Source of the DNA: JAVBNF01 sp031551725
GTDB lineage: Bacteria > Bacteroidota > Bacteroidia > Bacteroidales > P3
Direction: 5' to 3'
Length of the DNA stretch: 40,403 nt
Assembly: GCA_031551725.1 (NCBI GenBank)
Contig: JAVBNF010000011.1
Location: 1-40,403 of the forward strand
Position numbers and translations under genes: made by a program. Below the pieces are notes generated by a model. That model ran no database searches. It worked only from the letters and a program-made list of their open reading frames with translations, and was not told the origin of the DNA. Positions 1 through 7,012 of this stretch are shown here, in pieces; the stretch's first letter is position 1; every line of letters begins with the position of its first letter.

Positions 1-675
1 ACTTGTCCAAAAATAGGCCTTGGAACCGCGATCGGCAAAAACGCCTGTATTTACCCGGTGTCCGGCATTCCGAATCAAAAGACTTGAAAAATCATTATTT
101 AACAAAACGGCTAAAGCCGTCCATTCCCCATCGCTGGGCAAGTGCCAGCCATCGGGACAAACGCCTTGTTCGCCCACTGTGGGATAAACATTGGAAGTGC
201 CGTTGTTTTGCCCGTAGGCCGTCCAAAACGGATACAATGCTCCCTCGTATTCACAACATAAAGGATCTGCCTGGGAGATGGTAGAAGTGTTGGGCGAATG
301 CATATATGGTCCCGGCCCCGGACAATAAAAAGTTTTCTGCAATTTTGTTCCCGGAGCAGCAATATTTCCCGTAATGGGCAGATGGCCAAAAACCGGTTCT
401 TCCAACCCCCGGCGATACCGCAAATTCTCCGCCATCCAGCGCTTTCCGTCGGGCATGAGCACTGTTTTATATGTCTCCCCGTCCCGAGGGTCGGTGAAAT
501 CGGGTGCGGAGGTTTGGGAGAGGATTGAGGATTGAGGGATGAGGATTGCGAGGGCGAACATCATGGCCAGCGCAGCGGAGCGGAGCGTGGCCATCCCACA
601 AGTAGCAAGGAAAGTTAGCATGGCCGACGTCAGACCATCCCATTCAATTAGCATCAAAAACTTATCTATTTTCAT
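1..675 (-). CDS. FISUMP-domain secreted protein, N-terminal part (runs off left edge)
   Basis: Open frame of 225 codons read leftward from an ATG at 673-675, with no stop before the window edge. The N-terminus has hydrophobic stretches consistent with a signal peptide ending near LSQ. A FISUMP (Fib_succ_major) domain follows, shown by DFTDPRDGETYKTV, MPDGKRWMAENLR, YCPGPGP, GALYPFWTAYG, GVCPDGWHLPSDGEW and finally KAYFWTS at the edge. These motifs match the complete paralogue at 689-2617 nearly word for word. Only 13 nt separate that gene's stop from this start, so the two are probably one operon. FISUMP proteins are secreted or surface proteins of mostly unknown function; residues such as WHLPTD and the terminal SVRC motif suggest a C-type-lectin-like fold (family knowledge plus inference). 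The signal-peptide region contains an interspersed palindromic repeat (561-597). Confidence 0.88.
   Translation of the reverse strand, partial: MKIDKFLMLIEWDGLTSAMLTFLATCGMATLRSAALAMMFALAILIPQSSILSQTSAPDFTDPRDGETYKTVLMPDGKRWMAENLRYRRGLEEPVFGHLPITGNIAAPGTKLQKTFYCPGPGPYMHSPNTSTISQADPLCCEYEGALYPFWTAYGQNNGTSNVYPTVGEQGVCPDGWHLPSDGEWTALAVLLNNDFSSLLIRNAGHRVNTGVFADRGSKAYFWTS
561..597. repeat. Interspersed GGATGGCC-type palindrome, in frame in a FISUMP signal peptide
   Basis: On the plus strand the copy starts TCATGGCCAG and ends GTGGCCATCCC, with the GC-rich centre of the other copies. Read on the minus strand it encodes the stretch MATLRSAALAM of the FISUMP leader peptide. Related copies lie at 3490-3529, 8441-8470, 8501-8536, 15089-15123 and 15261-15299. 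Confidence 0.75.
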
Positions 676-688
676 GGCTGTGCTTCTC

Positions 689-2617
689 TTAATCCTGGAT
701 GCAACGGATGGAAAAGCCTTGAGCCCGATAGTAGTAATTCCGAAACGCCGTAGTGGGAGAAAAATCAAATTGACGCCACCATGCAGTAGAGCTAGTAGCG
801 CCAGTGGAAGTCCAAATATAGGTAGAAGAACCTCGAAAATGGAATTCCGATCCATTGGCCTGACGCCCACCGGCTGCAAGCACGGAAAATCCTGAAACTT
901 GCTTCGCACCTGATGTGAAACCCGAAGACTTCAAAGCTGCACCGACATTCGTACCTATCCATCCTTGGGCGGTATTGTGATTTTTGGTGCCGGTTTCCAC
1001 AGCATTGAGCATATCACCCCACTCTTTATCGGAAGGAACATGCCATCCCGGAGGACAAACACCGCGGCTACATGCGGATGTGGGATTACCAGAAGCGGAT
1101 TGCGTGTATAACTGCGATGCCGAAGGCTCTGTCCATGTGCCGATTCCGTCGGTAGAAACAGCAGCCTCCCATGTATAAAGTGCTCCCCAGATATTACAAT
1201 TTGAAAGAGAGGAGGTGGTAGCACTAGCGACACCCGGACACCAAAAACTACCGATACCCGGAACACCGTTAGTGCTTGATGTGAAAGGCTCGTTGGAAGC
1301 CGAACGGAACGTTAAGCCTGTTTGGTAATTTAAGTTCTCACGCATCCACCATTTACCATCGGCCATGAGAATGATGGAATATGTTTTATTGTCGCGCGTA
1401 TCGGTCATCGTTTTAATAGCACCAACGGCCTCGCCACCGGAAATAGTATTGGGAACTGGAGTTTCAAACACCTGACCATCATCCTCAGGTGCTTTTAACA
1501 ACTTGATATTGTAAATTTGAGTGTCTAATCTGCAATAATTAGGGTTAGTACCCGCTATTTTAAACGTGAAGATACTACCGTCAATGGCATCGGAAAGGCC
1601 GGCGAATTTTAAAGTGAGCTGCGTAGCGGACATGTCAGGCGCCGAAGAAAAACTAACTCCAGCCGGGAGGTTTTGGTAGGAAACAGAATACGTCCAAGTG
1701 CCAGTTGACAAAGCAGGAGAAAGGGCGAAGTTGTAATTCCTTGTCATTGCAGTATCTTTGAAGAAAATAGTATCAAAGTTTGTTTTGGGTTCCTTTGTAC
1801 AAGCGGATGTGTTCTGAACCATCGTTAACACAATTTGAGATCCTTCTGTGCAAGCCCCCTCCACACAACGCACGGATAATGCGTCGGAAGCAGGCTGCGA
1901 AGCAACCCTGCTAATTGTTCCACCCGAAAAAGAACGGGAAACGGCAGCAGTTCCGCTTCCCGAACTTGTCCAAAAATAGGCCTTCGAACCACGATCGGCA
2001 AAAACGCCGGTGTAATCCCTCCGCCCTGCATTCAGAACCTGTAAACTTGAAAAATTATTGCTTAATACTGTTGCTAAAGCCGTCCATTCGCCATCGGTTG
2101 GCAAGTGCCATCCGTTTGGACAAACACCTTGTTCACCTACAACAGCAAAAACATTGGCTGTCCCGTTATTTTGCCCGTAAGCCGTCCAAAAAGGATAGAG
2201 CGCCCCCTCAAACTTGCAAAGCAAAGGATCGGCCTGCGAAGTAGTCGTTGCATTTGGCGACGTAGAGAACGGGCCGGGCCCCGGACAATAAAAGGTTTTC
2301 TGTAAATTCGTGCCCGGTGCGGCAATATTTCCGGTAACAGGCCGGTATCCATAAACATAATTCAGCAAGCCCTTGCTATACCGTAAATTCTCCTCCATCC
2401 AGCGTTTGCCATCGGGCATAATAACGGTTTTGTAGGTTTCGCCATCGCGTGGGTCGGTAAACGTGCCGCCGTCGGTTTGGGCGAGGATTGAGAAGGCAAA
2501 GCAGAAATGCAGAAGTGCAAAAATGCAGAAGACGGTCATTTTTCTGCATTTCTGCGCTCTTGCGCTTCTGCATTCTTGCATTTTTGCATTCCTGCTACGA
2601 AGTAATTGTGTTTTCAT
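689..2617 (-). CDS. Two-domain FISUMP secreted protein
   Basis: A 642-residue protein. Residues 1-47 form a basic N-region (rich in K, R, C) and a hydrophobic segment ending ILAQ, a probable signal peptide. FISUMP domain 1 covers about 48-255 (DPRDGETYKTV, PDGKRWMEENLRY, CPGPGP, GALYPFW, CPNGWHLPTDGEW, YFWTSS, ALSVRCVEGAC). A central 130-residue linker domain contains TGTWTYSV and NPNYC motifs. FISUMP domain 2 covers about 390-642 (DTRDNKTYSI, DGKWWMRENLNYQTG, FWCPGV, CPPGWHVPSDKEW, IWTSTG, and the terminal FSIRCIQD). The molecular function of this family is not established; surface display or secretion is inferred from the signal peptide. It is first in a tandem pair with the gene ending at the window's left edge, and is preceded by a promoter and a structured leader (2682-2852). 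Its N-terminal codons come from a repetitive hairpin (2501-2594). Confidence 0.9.
   Translation of the reverse strand: MKTQLLRSRNAKMQECRSARAQKCRKMTVFCIFALLHFCFAFSILAQTDGGTFTDPRDGETYKTVIMPDGKRWMEENLRYSKGLLNYVYGYRPVTGNIAAPGTNLQKTFYCPGPGPFSTSPNATTTSQADPLLCKFEGALYPFWTAYGQNNGTANVFAVVGEQGVCPNGWHLPTDGEWTALATVLSNNFSSLQVLNAGRRDYTGVFADRGSKAYFWTSSGSGTAAVSRSFSGGTISRVASQPASDALSVRCVEGACTEGSQIVLTMVQNTSACTKEPKTNFDTIFFKDTAMTRNYNFALSPALSTGTWTYSVSYQNLPAGVSFSSAPDMSATQLTLKFAGLSDAIDGSIFTFKIAGTNPNYCRLDTQIYNIKLLKAPEDDGQVFETPVPNTISGGEAVGAIKTMTDTRDNKTYSIILMADGKWWMRENLNYQTGLTFRSASNEPFTSSTNGVPGIGSFWCPGVASATTSSLSNCNIWGALYTWEAAVSTDGIGTWTEPSASQLYTQSASGNPTSACSRGVCPPGWHVPSDKEWGDMLNAVETGTKNHNTAQGWIGTNVGAALKSSGFTSGAKQVSGFSVLAAGGRQANGSEFHFRGSSTYIWTSTGATSSTAWWRQFDFSPTTAFRNYYYRAQGFSIRCIQD
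2501..2594. repeat. Low-complexity GCAGAAATGCAG hairpin coding for a signal peptide
   Basis: Variants of the words AAATGCAGAA, AAGTGCAA and GCGCAAGAGC are repeated. The two halves are roughly complementary, one side rich in TGCAGAA and the other in TTCTGCA, so the DNA forms a long imperfect palindrome. It lies in frame in residues about 8-40 of the FISUMP protein at 689-2617. A closely similar block occurs at 39761-39854 in another FISUMP gene. Confidence 0.7.
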
Positions 2618-2653
2618 GTTGTGTATTATTTATTTGTTAATCATTTTCCAGCA

Positions 2654-2668
2654 AGCCCCGAAGGGGCT
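2654..2668. repeat. Short GC hairpin in FISUMP leader
   Basis: A perfect stem AGCCCC / GGGGCT with a 3-nt loop lies between the structured leader element and the FISUMP start codon at 2617. The same hairpin is at the matching place upstream of the right-edge FISUMP gene (39687-39701). In the third leader its place is taken by a GGATGGCC-type palindrome (15261-15299). No U-run follows it, so it is not a typical terminator. Confidence 0.6.
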
Positions 2669-2681
2669 GTATATGCATAAC

Positions 2682-2852
2682 AAAAAAAGGCGCAAGTTGT
2701 AATCTAATTTTTTTCTGAGGTACCGCTAAGAACCCACGACTAAAATAAGACACAACTCACGCCGGACACAGCATGAGCGCATCGCTTATCAATTCTTTAG
2801 TCGTTAGAAAATTAGCGGTTTTCAGAAAAAGAATTTAAGCTTACGCTTTCTT
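2682..2852 (-). promoter_or_regulatory. Structured 5' leader element, copy A (candidate cis-regulatory RNA)
   Basis: First of three homologous elements in front of FISUMP genes. On the minus strand it reads from AAAGCGTAAGCTT near 2850 to a U-run at 2688-2682. Helices visible by eye, in plus coordinates: 2710-2718 with 2822-2830 (TTTTTCTGA/TCAGAAAAA), 2723-2729 with 2812-2818 (CCGCTAA/TTAGCGG), and 2736-2744 with 2796-2804 (ACGACTAAA/TTTAGTCGT). The core hairpin GCATGAG/CTCACGC lies inside these. The segment 2752-2763, which includes one strand of the core hairpin, can instead pair with 2689-2700 just before the U-run (12 bp, two G-U pairs in RNA). Helix sequences differ from copies B and C but pairing is kept. 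A promoter at 2951-2982 would place the element inside a leader of about 325 nt. The remaining 436-nt gap holds no gene. Confidence 0.75.
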
Positions 2853-2950
2853 TTTATTTAATGATGTTTTTTATTCTATAATAATTGTTTTAGTTTTCTT
2901 GTTAACTTGTTTTCTCGTTTTCTCGTTTCCTTGTTAACCATTTATTTCCG

Positions 2951-2982
2951 CAAAAATAACTATTATTTTTCAGATGTGCAAA
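2951..2982 (-). promoter_or_regulatory. Bacteroidota-type promoter for FISUMP operon
   Basis: On the minus strand a TTTG -33 box (2982-2979), a 20-nt spacer and a TATTTTTG -7 box (2958-2951) fit the Bacteroidota primary-sigma consensus TTTG-N19-21-TAnnTTTG. The same arrangement precedes the other two FISUMP leaders. It is divergent from the promoter at 3020. Confidence 0.7.
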
Positions 2983-3019
2983 TTTTTTCAAGAAAATACT
3001 GTTTTATCTAAAAAAATCG

Positions 3020-3027
3020 TATCTTTG
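3020..3027 (+). promoter_or_regulatory. -7 box TATCTTTG upstream of DUF5606 gene
   Basis: An exact TAnnTTTG match 26 nt before the ATG at 3054. No clear TTTG -33 box is seen at the usual spacing. Confidence 0.6.
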
Positions 3028-3053
3028 TCACAATAATATATTTTTCAACTTTT

Positions 3054-3467
3054 ATGGATTTAACTAATTTTTTCTCAGTTCCCGGAAAAGCCGGACTTTT
3101 CCAACTTGTTACTTACACGCGCAACGGCGCCATTGTTGAATCGCTTTTAGACGGCAAACGCATTCCCATCGGAGGCGGCAGCAAACCCAGTTCGCTCGAA
3201 GAGATTTGCATGTACACCGACGAAGAAGATAAGCCGCTCAAAGAAATTTTCGACACGATTTTCGAAAAAGAAAACGGCGGTCTCGCCATTGATTCCAAAG
3301 AAGATCCTAAAAAATTAGCAGCTTATTTCGCCGAAATAGTACCTAACTACGACCGCGCACGCGTGTATCCGTCGGATATGAAAAAACTGTTTGCATGGTA
3401 CAATTTGTTGCAAACAAAAGGGCTTTTGAAAAAAGAAGAAGAGACAAAAGTTACAGGTGACGATTAG
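3054..3467 (+). CDS. DUF5606 domain-containing protein
   Basis: 137-residue soluble acidic protein starting MDLTNFFSVPGKAGLFQLV. The N-terminal half has a small beta-rich module (GLFQLVTYTRNGAIVESLLDGKRIPI) and the rest is helical and charged, ending in a K/E-rich tail. Size, start and the FSVPGKAGLFQL opening match the Bacteroidota-specific DUF5606 family, whose function is unknown. The ATG is supported by the TATCTTTG box 26 nt upstream. About 95 nt separate it from pyrK, and a palindromic repeat (3490-3529) lies in that gap, so co-transcription with pyrK is uncertain. Confidence 0.85.
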   Translation: MDLTNFFSVPGKAGLFQLVTYTRNGAIVESLLDGKRIPIGGGSKPSSLEEICMYTDEEDKPLKEIFDTIFEKENGGLAIDSKEDPKKLAAYFAEIVPNYDRARVYPSDMKKLFAWYNLLQTKGLLKKEEETKVTGDD

Positions 3468-3489
3468 TAGCGGCAGTGCCTTACGCCTG

Positions 3490-3529
3490 CCGGATGGCCA
3501 CACTACGCGGCGCTCCGTTCGCCATGACA
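3490..3529. repeat. Interspersed GGATGGCC-type palindrome (intergenic copy)
   Basis: Begins CCGGATGGCCACACT and ends GTTCGCCATGACA. It lies between the DUF5606 gene and pyrK. The following bases contain a direct repeat of ACGTTAAAC-like words (3534-3557). Confidence 0.75.
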
Positions 3530-3562
3530 AATAAACGTTAAACATTCAACGTTAAACAATAA

Positions 3563-4327
3563 ATGAAACATATCATCGATTTTTTCGTAGCTGAAAATCA
3601 AACGCTGCCGTCCGACTATTTTCTGTTGGAACTGAAAGCGAAAGAAAAATTGCCGCCGATTTTACCGGGGCAATTTTTGCAATTGCGCATTGACAATTCC
3701 AATGACGTTTTTCTTCGCCGTCCTTTTTCCATTCACGATGTGGATTATAAAGAAAATCAAATTTCCTTGTTGATTCACAAAGTGGGAAAAGGCTCACGTG
3801 CATTGGCAAATCTTAAAGGTTACGACACTGTGAATGCCGTTCTTCCTTTGGGAACAGGCTTTTCAATGCCGAAAAACGACAAAGTCCTGTTGATTGGCGG
3901 AGGTTGCGGCGTGGCTCCAATTTTATATCTGGCAAAGTATTTAAACGAAAAAAATATCCGTCCGGATATTTTACTTGCAGCGCGAAACAGCTCGCAAATA
4001 CTGCGTTTGGAAGAATATGCCCGTTATGGGAAAGTACATATCATTACCAACGACGGTTCAATGGGTGAAAAAGGTTTGGCAACAGAACACTCGGTTTTTG
4101 AAAAACAAACATTCTCGCAAATCTATTGTTGCGGACCGGATGCGATGATGCGCGCCGTTGCACAATTGGCAAAAAAAATCAACACTCCTTGCGAAGTGTC
4201 GCTCGAAAAAACAATGGCCTGCGGCTTCGGCGCATGTTTGTGCTGCGTTACCGAAGGGAAAAACGGTCATGTTTGTGTATGTAAAGAAGGTCCTGTTTTC
4301 AAAACCGAAGATTTAAAAAATTGGTAA
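3563..4327 (+). CDS. pyrK: Dihydroorotate dehydrogenase electron-transfer subunit PyrK
   Basis: 254-residue FAD and [2Fe-2S] flavoprotein that passes electrons from class 1B dihydroorotate dehydrogenase to NAD+ in pyrimidine synthesis. The ferredoxin-reductase-like FAD domain shows LRRPFSIHDVD (about residues 50-60) with the RxxS flavin motif. The NAD-binding domain starts with LIGGGCGVAPILYLA (about 110-125). The C-terminal cluster motif CGFGACLCCVTEG followed by CVCKEGPVF supplies the four cysteines for the 2Fe-2S centre. Length is normal for the family. The gene ends 5 nt before the chosen pyrD ATG, so the two subunits of the PyrD-PyrK complex are co-transcribed. Confidence 0.96.
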   Translation: MKHIIDFFVAENQTLPSDYFLLELKAKEKLPPILPGQFLQLRIDNSNDVFLRRPFSIHDVDYKENQISLLIHKVGKGSRALANLKGYDTVNAVLPLGTGFSMPKNDKVLLIGGGCGVAPILYLAKYLNEKNIRPDILLAARNSSQILRLEEYARYGKVHIITNDGSMGEKGLATEHSVFEKQTFSQIYCCGPDAMMRAVAQLAKKINTPCEVSLEKTMACGFGACLCCVTEGKNGHVCVCKEGPVFKTEDLKNW

Positions 4328-4332
4328 AAAAG

Positions 4333-5244
4333 ATGGCAAATTTAAATATAAATATCGGTCAACTTAAACTCAAAAATCCCGTATTGACGGCCTCCGGAAC
4401 ATTCGGATACGGCGAGGAATTCAGCGATTTTATCAATTTGGAAGAACTCGGCGGTTTCGTTGTGAAAGGCACCACCGGACAAAAACGCGAAGGAAATCCT
4501 TATCCGCGTATGGCCGAAACACCTTCGGGGATGCTAAATGCAGTGGGTTTGCAAAACAAAGGTGTGGATACGTTTGTAAAAGATGTTTATCCACGAATCA
4601 AAGATATAAACAGCGAAATCATTGTTAATGTTTCCGGTTCCACAATTGAAGAATATGTGGAAGTGGTTTCGAAAATCGAGCCGCTGAAAAACATTCATGC
4701 GATCGAATTAAATATCTCCTGCCCTAACGTAAAGCAAGGCGGCATGGCTTTCGGAACCGACCCGAAAATGGCGGAAGAAGTTGTGAAAACCGTTCGCAAA
4801 CATTATTCAAAAACATTAATTGTAAAACTTTCTCCGAACGTTACAAGCATTACCGACATCGCAAAAGCGGTTGAAAATGCAGGCGCAGACGCTGTTTCGA
4901 TGATTAACACGCTGCTTGGAATGGCTGTCAATGCCGAAACACGCAAGCCGTTGCTGTCAACCGTTACCGGCGGATTGTCCGGACCGGCCGTAAAACCAGT
5001 AGCGTTGCGTATGGTGTGGCAATGTTCGAAAGCGATAAAAATTCCGATTATCGGCATGGGCGGCATTATGAACGCCAATGATGCCATTGAATTTATGCTT
5101 GCCGGCGCATCTGCAATTGAAGTGGGAACAGCCAATTTTATTGATCCGGCCGTTACCGTGAAAATTGTCCGCGGCATTGAAGAATACTGCGAACGCCATC
5201 AAATTAAAAACGTTTCCGATTTAATTGGAGCGTTAGATTGCTAA
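4333..5244 (+). CDS. pyrD: Dihydroorotate dehydrogenase, class 1B catalytic subunit
   Basis: About 303 residues; catalyses dihydroorotate to orotate in de novo pyrimidine synthesis. Motifs visible: ASGTFGYGEEF, LNAVGLQNKG, IVNVSG, NISCPNVKQGG carrying the class 1 catalytic cysteine, VKLSPNV, NTLLGMAVN, GGLSGPAVKP and the FMN phosphate site IIGMGGIMNANDA...GASAIEVGTA. I start it at ATG 4333 (MANLNINIG); an in-frame TTG at 4321 would overlap pyrK by 7 nt and adds only four unlike-family residues. Pairing with PyrK makes it the NAD-dependent type. The next gene starts 4 nt after its stop. Confidence 0.96.
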   Translation: MANLNINIGQLKLKNPVLTASGTFGYGEEFSDFINLEELGGFVVKGTTGQKREGNPYPRMAETPSGMLNAVGLQNKGVDTFVKDVYPRIKDINSEIIVNVSGSTIEEYVEVVSKIEPLKNIHAIELNISCPNVKQGGMAFGTDPKMAEEVVKTVRKHYSKTLIVKLSPNVTSITDIAKAVENAGADAVSMINTLLGMAVNAETRKPLLSTVTGGLSGPAVKPVALRMVWQCSKAIKIPIIGMGGIMNANDAIEFMLAGASAIEVGTANFIDPAVTVKIVRGIEEYCERHQIKNVSDLIGALDC

Positions 5245-5248
5245 GAAA

Positions 5249-7000
5249 ATGAAGATATCAAAAGCACAAGGCATCCTTCTTACCATCGTATTATCCTTGG
5301 CGTTTCTGTGTATTTTTCATTTTAAAATTATCCAACATCCGAACAAATTTTTGTTTGCGGCAGGTGATACAGACTGTGTCACCAATTATTACAATTTCAT
5401 GTATCATGCTCGTTGGGACACGACAGTTACGGAATTTAAAGGAGTGGCCTACCCTTTCGGCGATCTTGCTGTGATGGTGGATTGCATTCCATTATTGTCC
5501 TCAATAATGCAAAAAGCAGTAGAATGGCATTTGTTTTCGCCCAAATATTTAGTGGCATTTCTAAATGTTTTTATGCTGCTATCGTTAGTAATTGCGGCCG
5601 TTTTTTTATTTCTGATTTTAGAAAAACACAGAGTACCTGTTTTGCTTGCAAGCATTGCGGCAGTGGGAATTTCCGCATTAAGTTCACAATATTTATTGTG
5701 GGAATACGGACATTATGCACTTACATTTTCCTTCTTTTTCCCGGCAGGATGGTTTTTACTTATTGATTTCAAAAACGCTAAACGCCCTTATTTATATAGC
5801 ATCGAAATTGGCTTTTTTATTTTATGCTGTTTGTTTTTGCATGTTTATTTAGGTTTGATTTTGTTGTTTTTTGCAGGATTTTCATATCTATTTTGCTTTT
5901 TCAGAACGATAAAAGACATCAAAAATCACATCCATGAATATGTGCAATGGGCTATCCAATTATTGCTTCCGGTAATTATTTTCACCGGATTGATTGCACT
6001 AACGGATCATCATGCCGAACGCTTTGAGATGCCGTACATGGTTATTCACAGGGCATCTATTCGTAGTATTTTCACGCCTATTCATTCGATTTTTACAAAT
6101 GTTTACCATCAAATTTTCTGTATTAACGAAGCATCGGATTTAACATGGCGAGCGATTGGAAATTTTATCGGAACAACAAGTGTAATCATGATTTTTGTTT
6201 GTTTAGGAACGATGATTTACCGGTTTTTCATCCGCAAAGGAGAAAAATTTACCCCTCAATCTTTGCAGGCTGTTTATCGTAAAAAATTCATGCCTTATGA
6301 TATTGAGCCGTTCTTTTTTGCGGCAACGGTATTGGTTTTTTATGCGTGTGCCGTGCCTATCCGCTACCGCTTTGCATTCGTGCTCGAGCCGTTCCCGTTT
6401 TTCAAACAAATTATTGCGTTGGGCCGTTTTGCGTGGGCATTTTACTACGTTGTTGCGGTGTGGGCGGTTTGCATGTTGAATATTTATTTTTATAAAAAAT
6501 GGAAATGGATTTGCTATCTTGGCACTGTTTTATTTTTATTTGAAGCCGGACAAAATCATTATTACCTTTCGAAAAAAATTACCGAATCGCCCAATCTTTT
6601 CGAGCAAAAACACGAATTTTACGAAAGTGAATTAGATATAAATAATTACCAAGCTATTGTTCCGCTTCCGTTTATTTATTTGTACTCTTCTTTTGGAGAA
6701 TATGTTCCTAATCGAGAGGGGCGGATTTCGTCGTATATTTTATCCTATCAAAGCGGCATCCCCATGTGTTCCGCAATATTATCGCGCCCACCGATGGAGG
6801 AACAACGAACAATTATGAAACTATTTTCAGATGAACAAGCAAAAGATTATTTGAAAATTTGTCCGAACATTAAACCTTTTTTAATTATATTTGCAAAAAA
6901 ATCAGCCACCGAAAATGACAAAAAGTTATTAAGTAAAAGCAACATCCTTTTCGAAACCGTCGATTTTATTTACGCATCTTATTACCCAACAACTAAATAA
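5249..7000 (+). CDS. Multi-pass inner-membrane protein, GT-C-like
   Basis: 583 residues with about ten hydrophobic helices (for example near 8-27, 100-125, 158-178, 190-220, 240-258 and 310-330). Between helix 1 and 2 a soluble loop contains AGDTDCVTNYYNFMYHARWD. A long soluble tail of about 130 residues follows the last helix. The acidic motif in the first periplasmic loop and the overall plan resemble the GT-C glycosyltransferase superfamily and related Bacteroidota membrane proteins, but I cannot assign a family with certainty. It starts 4 nt after pyrD and ends 12 nt before rnr, so it is in the same transcription unit. Transfer of lipid-linked sugars is a guess only. Confidence 0.7.
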   Translation: MKISKAQGILLTIVLSLAFLCIFHFKIIQHPNKFLFAAGDTDCVTNYYNFMYHARWDTTVTEFKGVAYPFGDLAVMVDCIPLLSSIMQKAVEWHLFSPKYLVAFLNVFMLLSLVIAAVFLFLILEKHRVPVLLASIAAVGISALSSQYLLWEYGHYALTFSFFFPAGWFLLIDFKNAKRPYLYSIEIGFFILCCLFLHVYLGLILLFFAGFSYLFCFFRTIKDIKNHIHEYVQWAIQLLLPVIIFTGLIALTDHHAERFEMPYMVIHRASIRSIFTPIHSIFTNVYHQIFCINEASDLTWRAIGNFIGTTSVIMIFVCLGTMIYRFFIRKGEKFTPQSLQAVYRKKFMPYDIEPFFFAATVLVFYACAVPIRYRFAFVLEPFPFFKQIIALGRFAWAFYYVVAVWAVCMLNIYFYKKWKWICYLGTVLFLFEAGQNHYYLSKKITESPNLFEQKHEFYESELDINNYQAIVPLPFIYLYSSFGEYVPNREGRISSYILSYQSGIPMCSAILSRPPMEEQRTIMKLFSDEQAKDYLKICPNIKPFLIIFAKKSATENDKKLLSKSNILFETVDFIYASYYPTTK

Positions 7001-7012
7001 CAGAATTAATTT

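Noticed and set aside
2654..2668. Rho-independent terminator in the FISUMP leader
   Set aside because: The 6-bp stem has no U-run after it on the transcribed strand and lies just before the start codon; listed as a hairpin only.
3113..3298. Minus-strand open frame inside the DUF5606 gene
   Set aside because: Shadow of a conserved coding frame; serine- and leucine-rich with no recognisable feature.
4321..4335. TTG start for pyrD
   Set aside because: It overlaps pyrK and adds residues not expected in the family; ATG 4333 gives the usual N-terminus.
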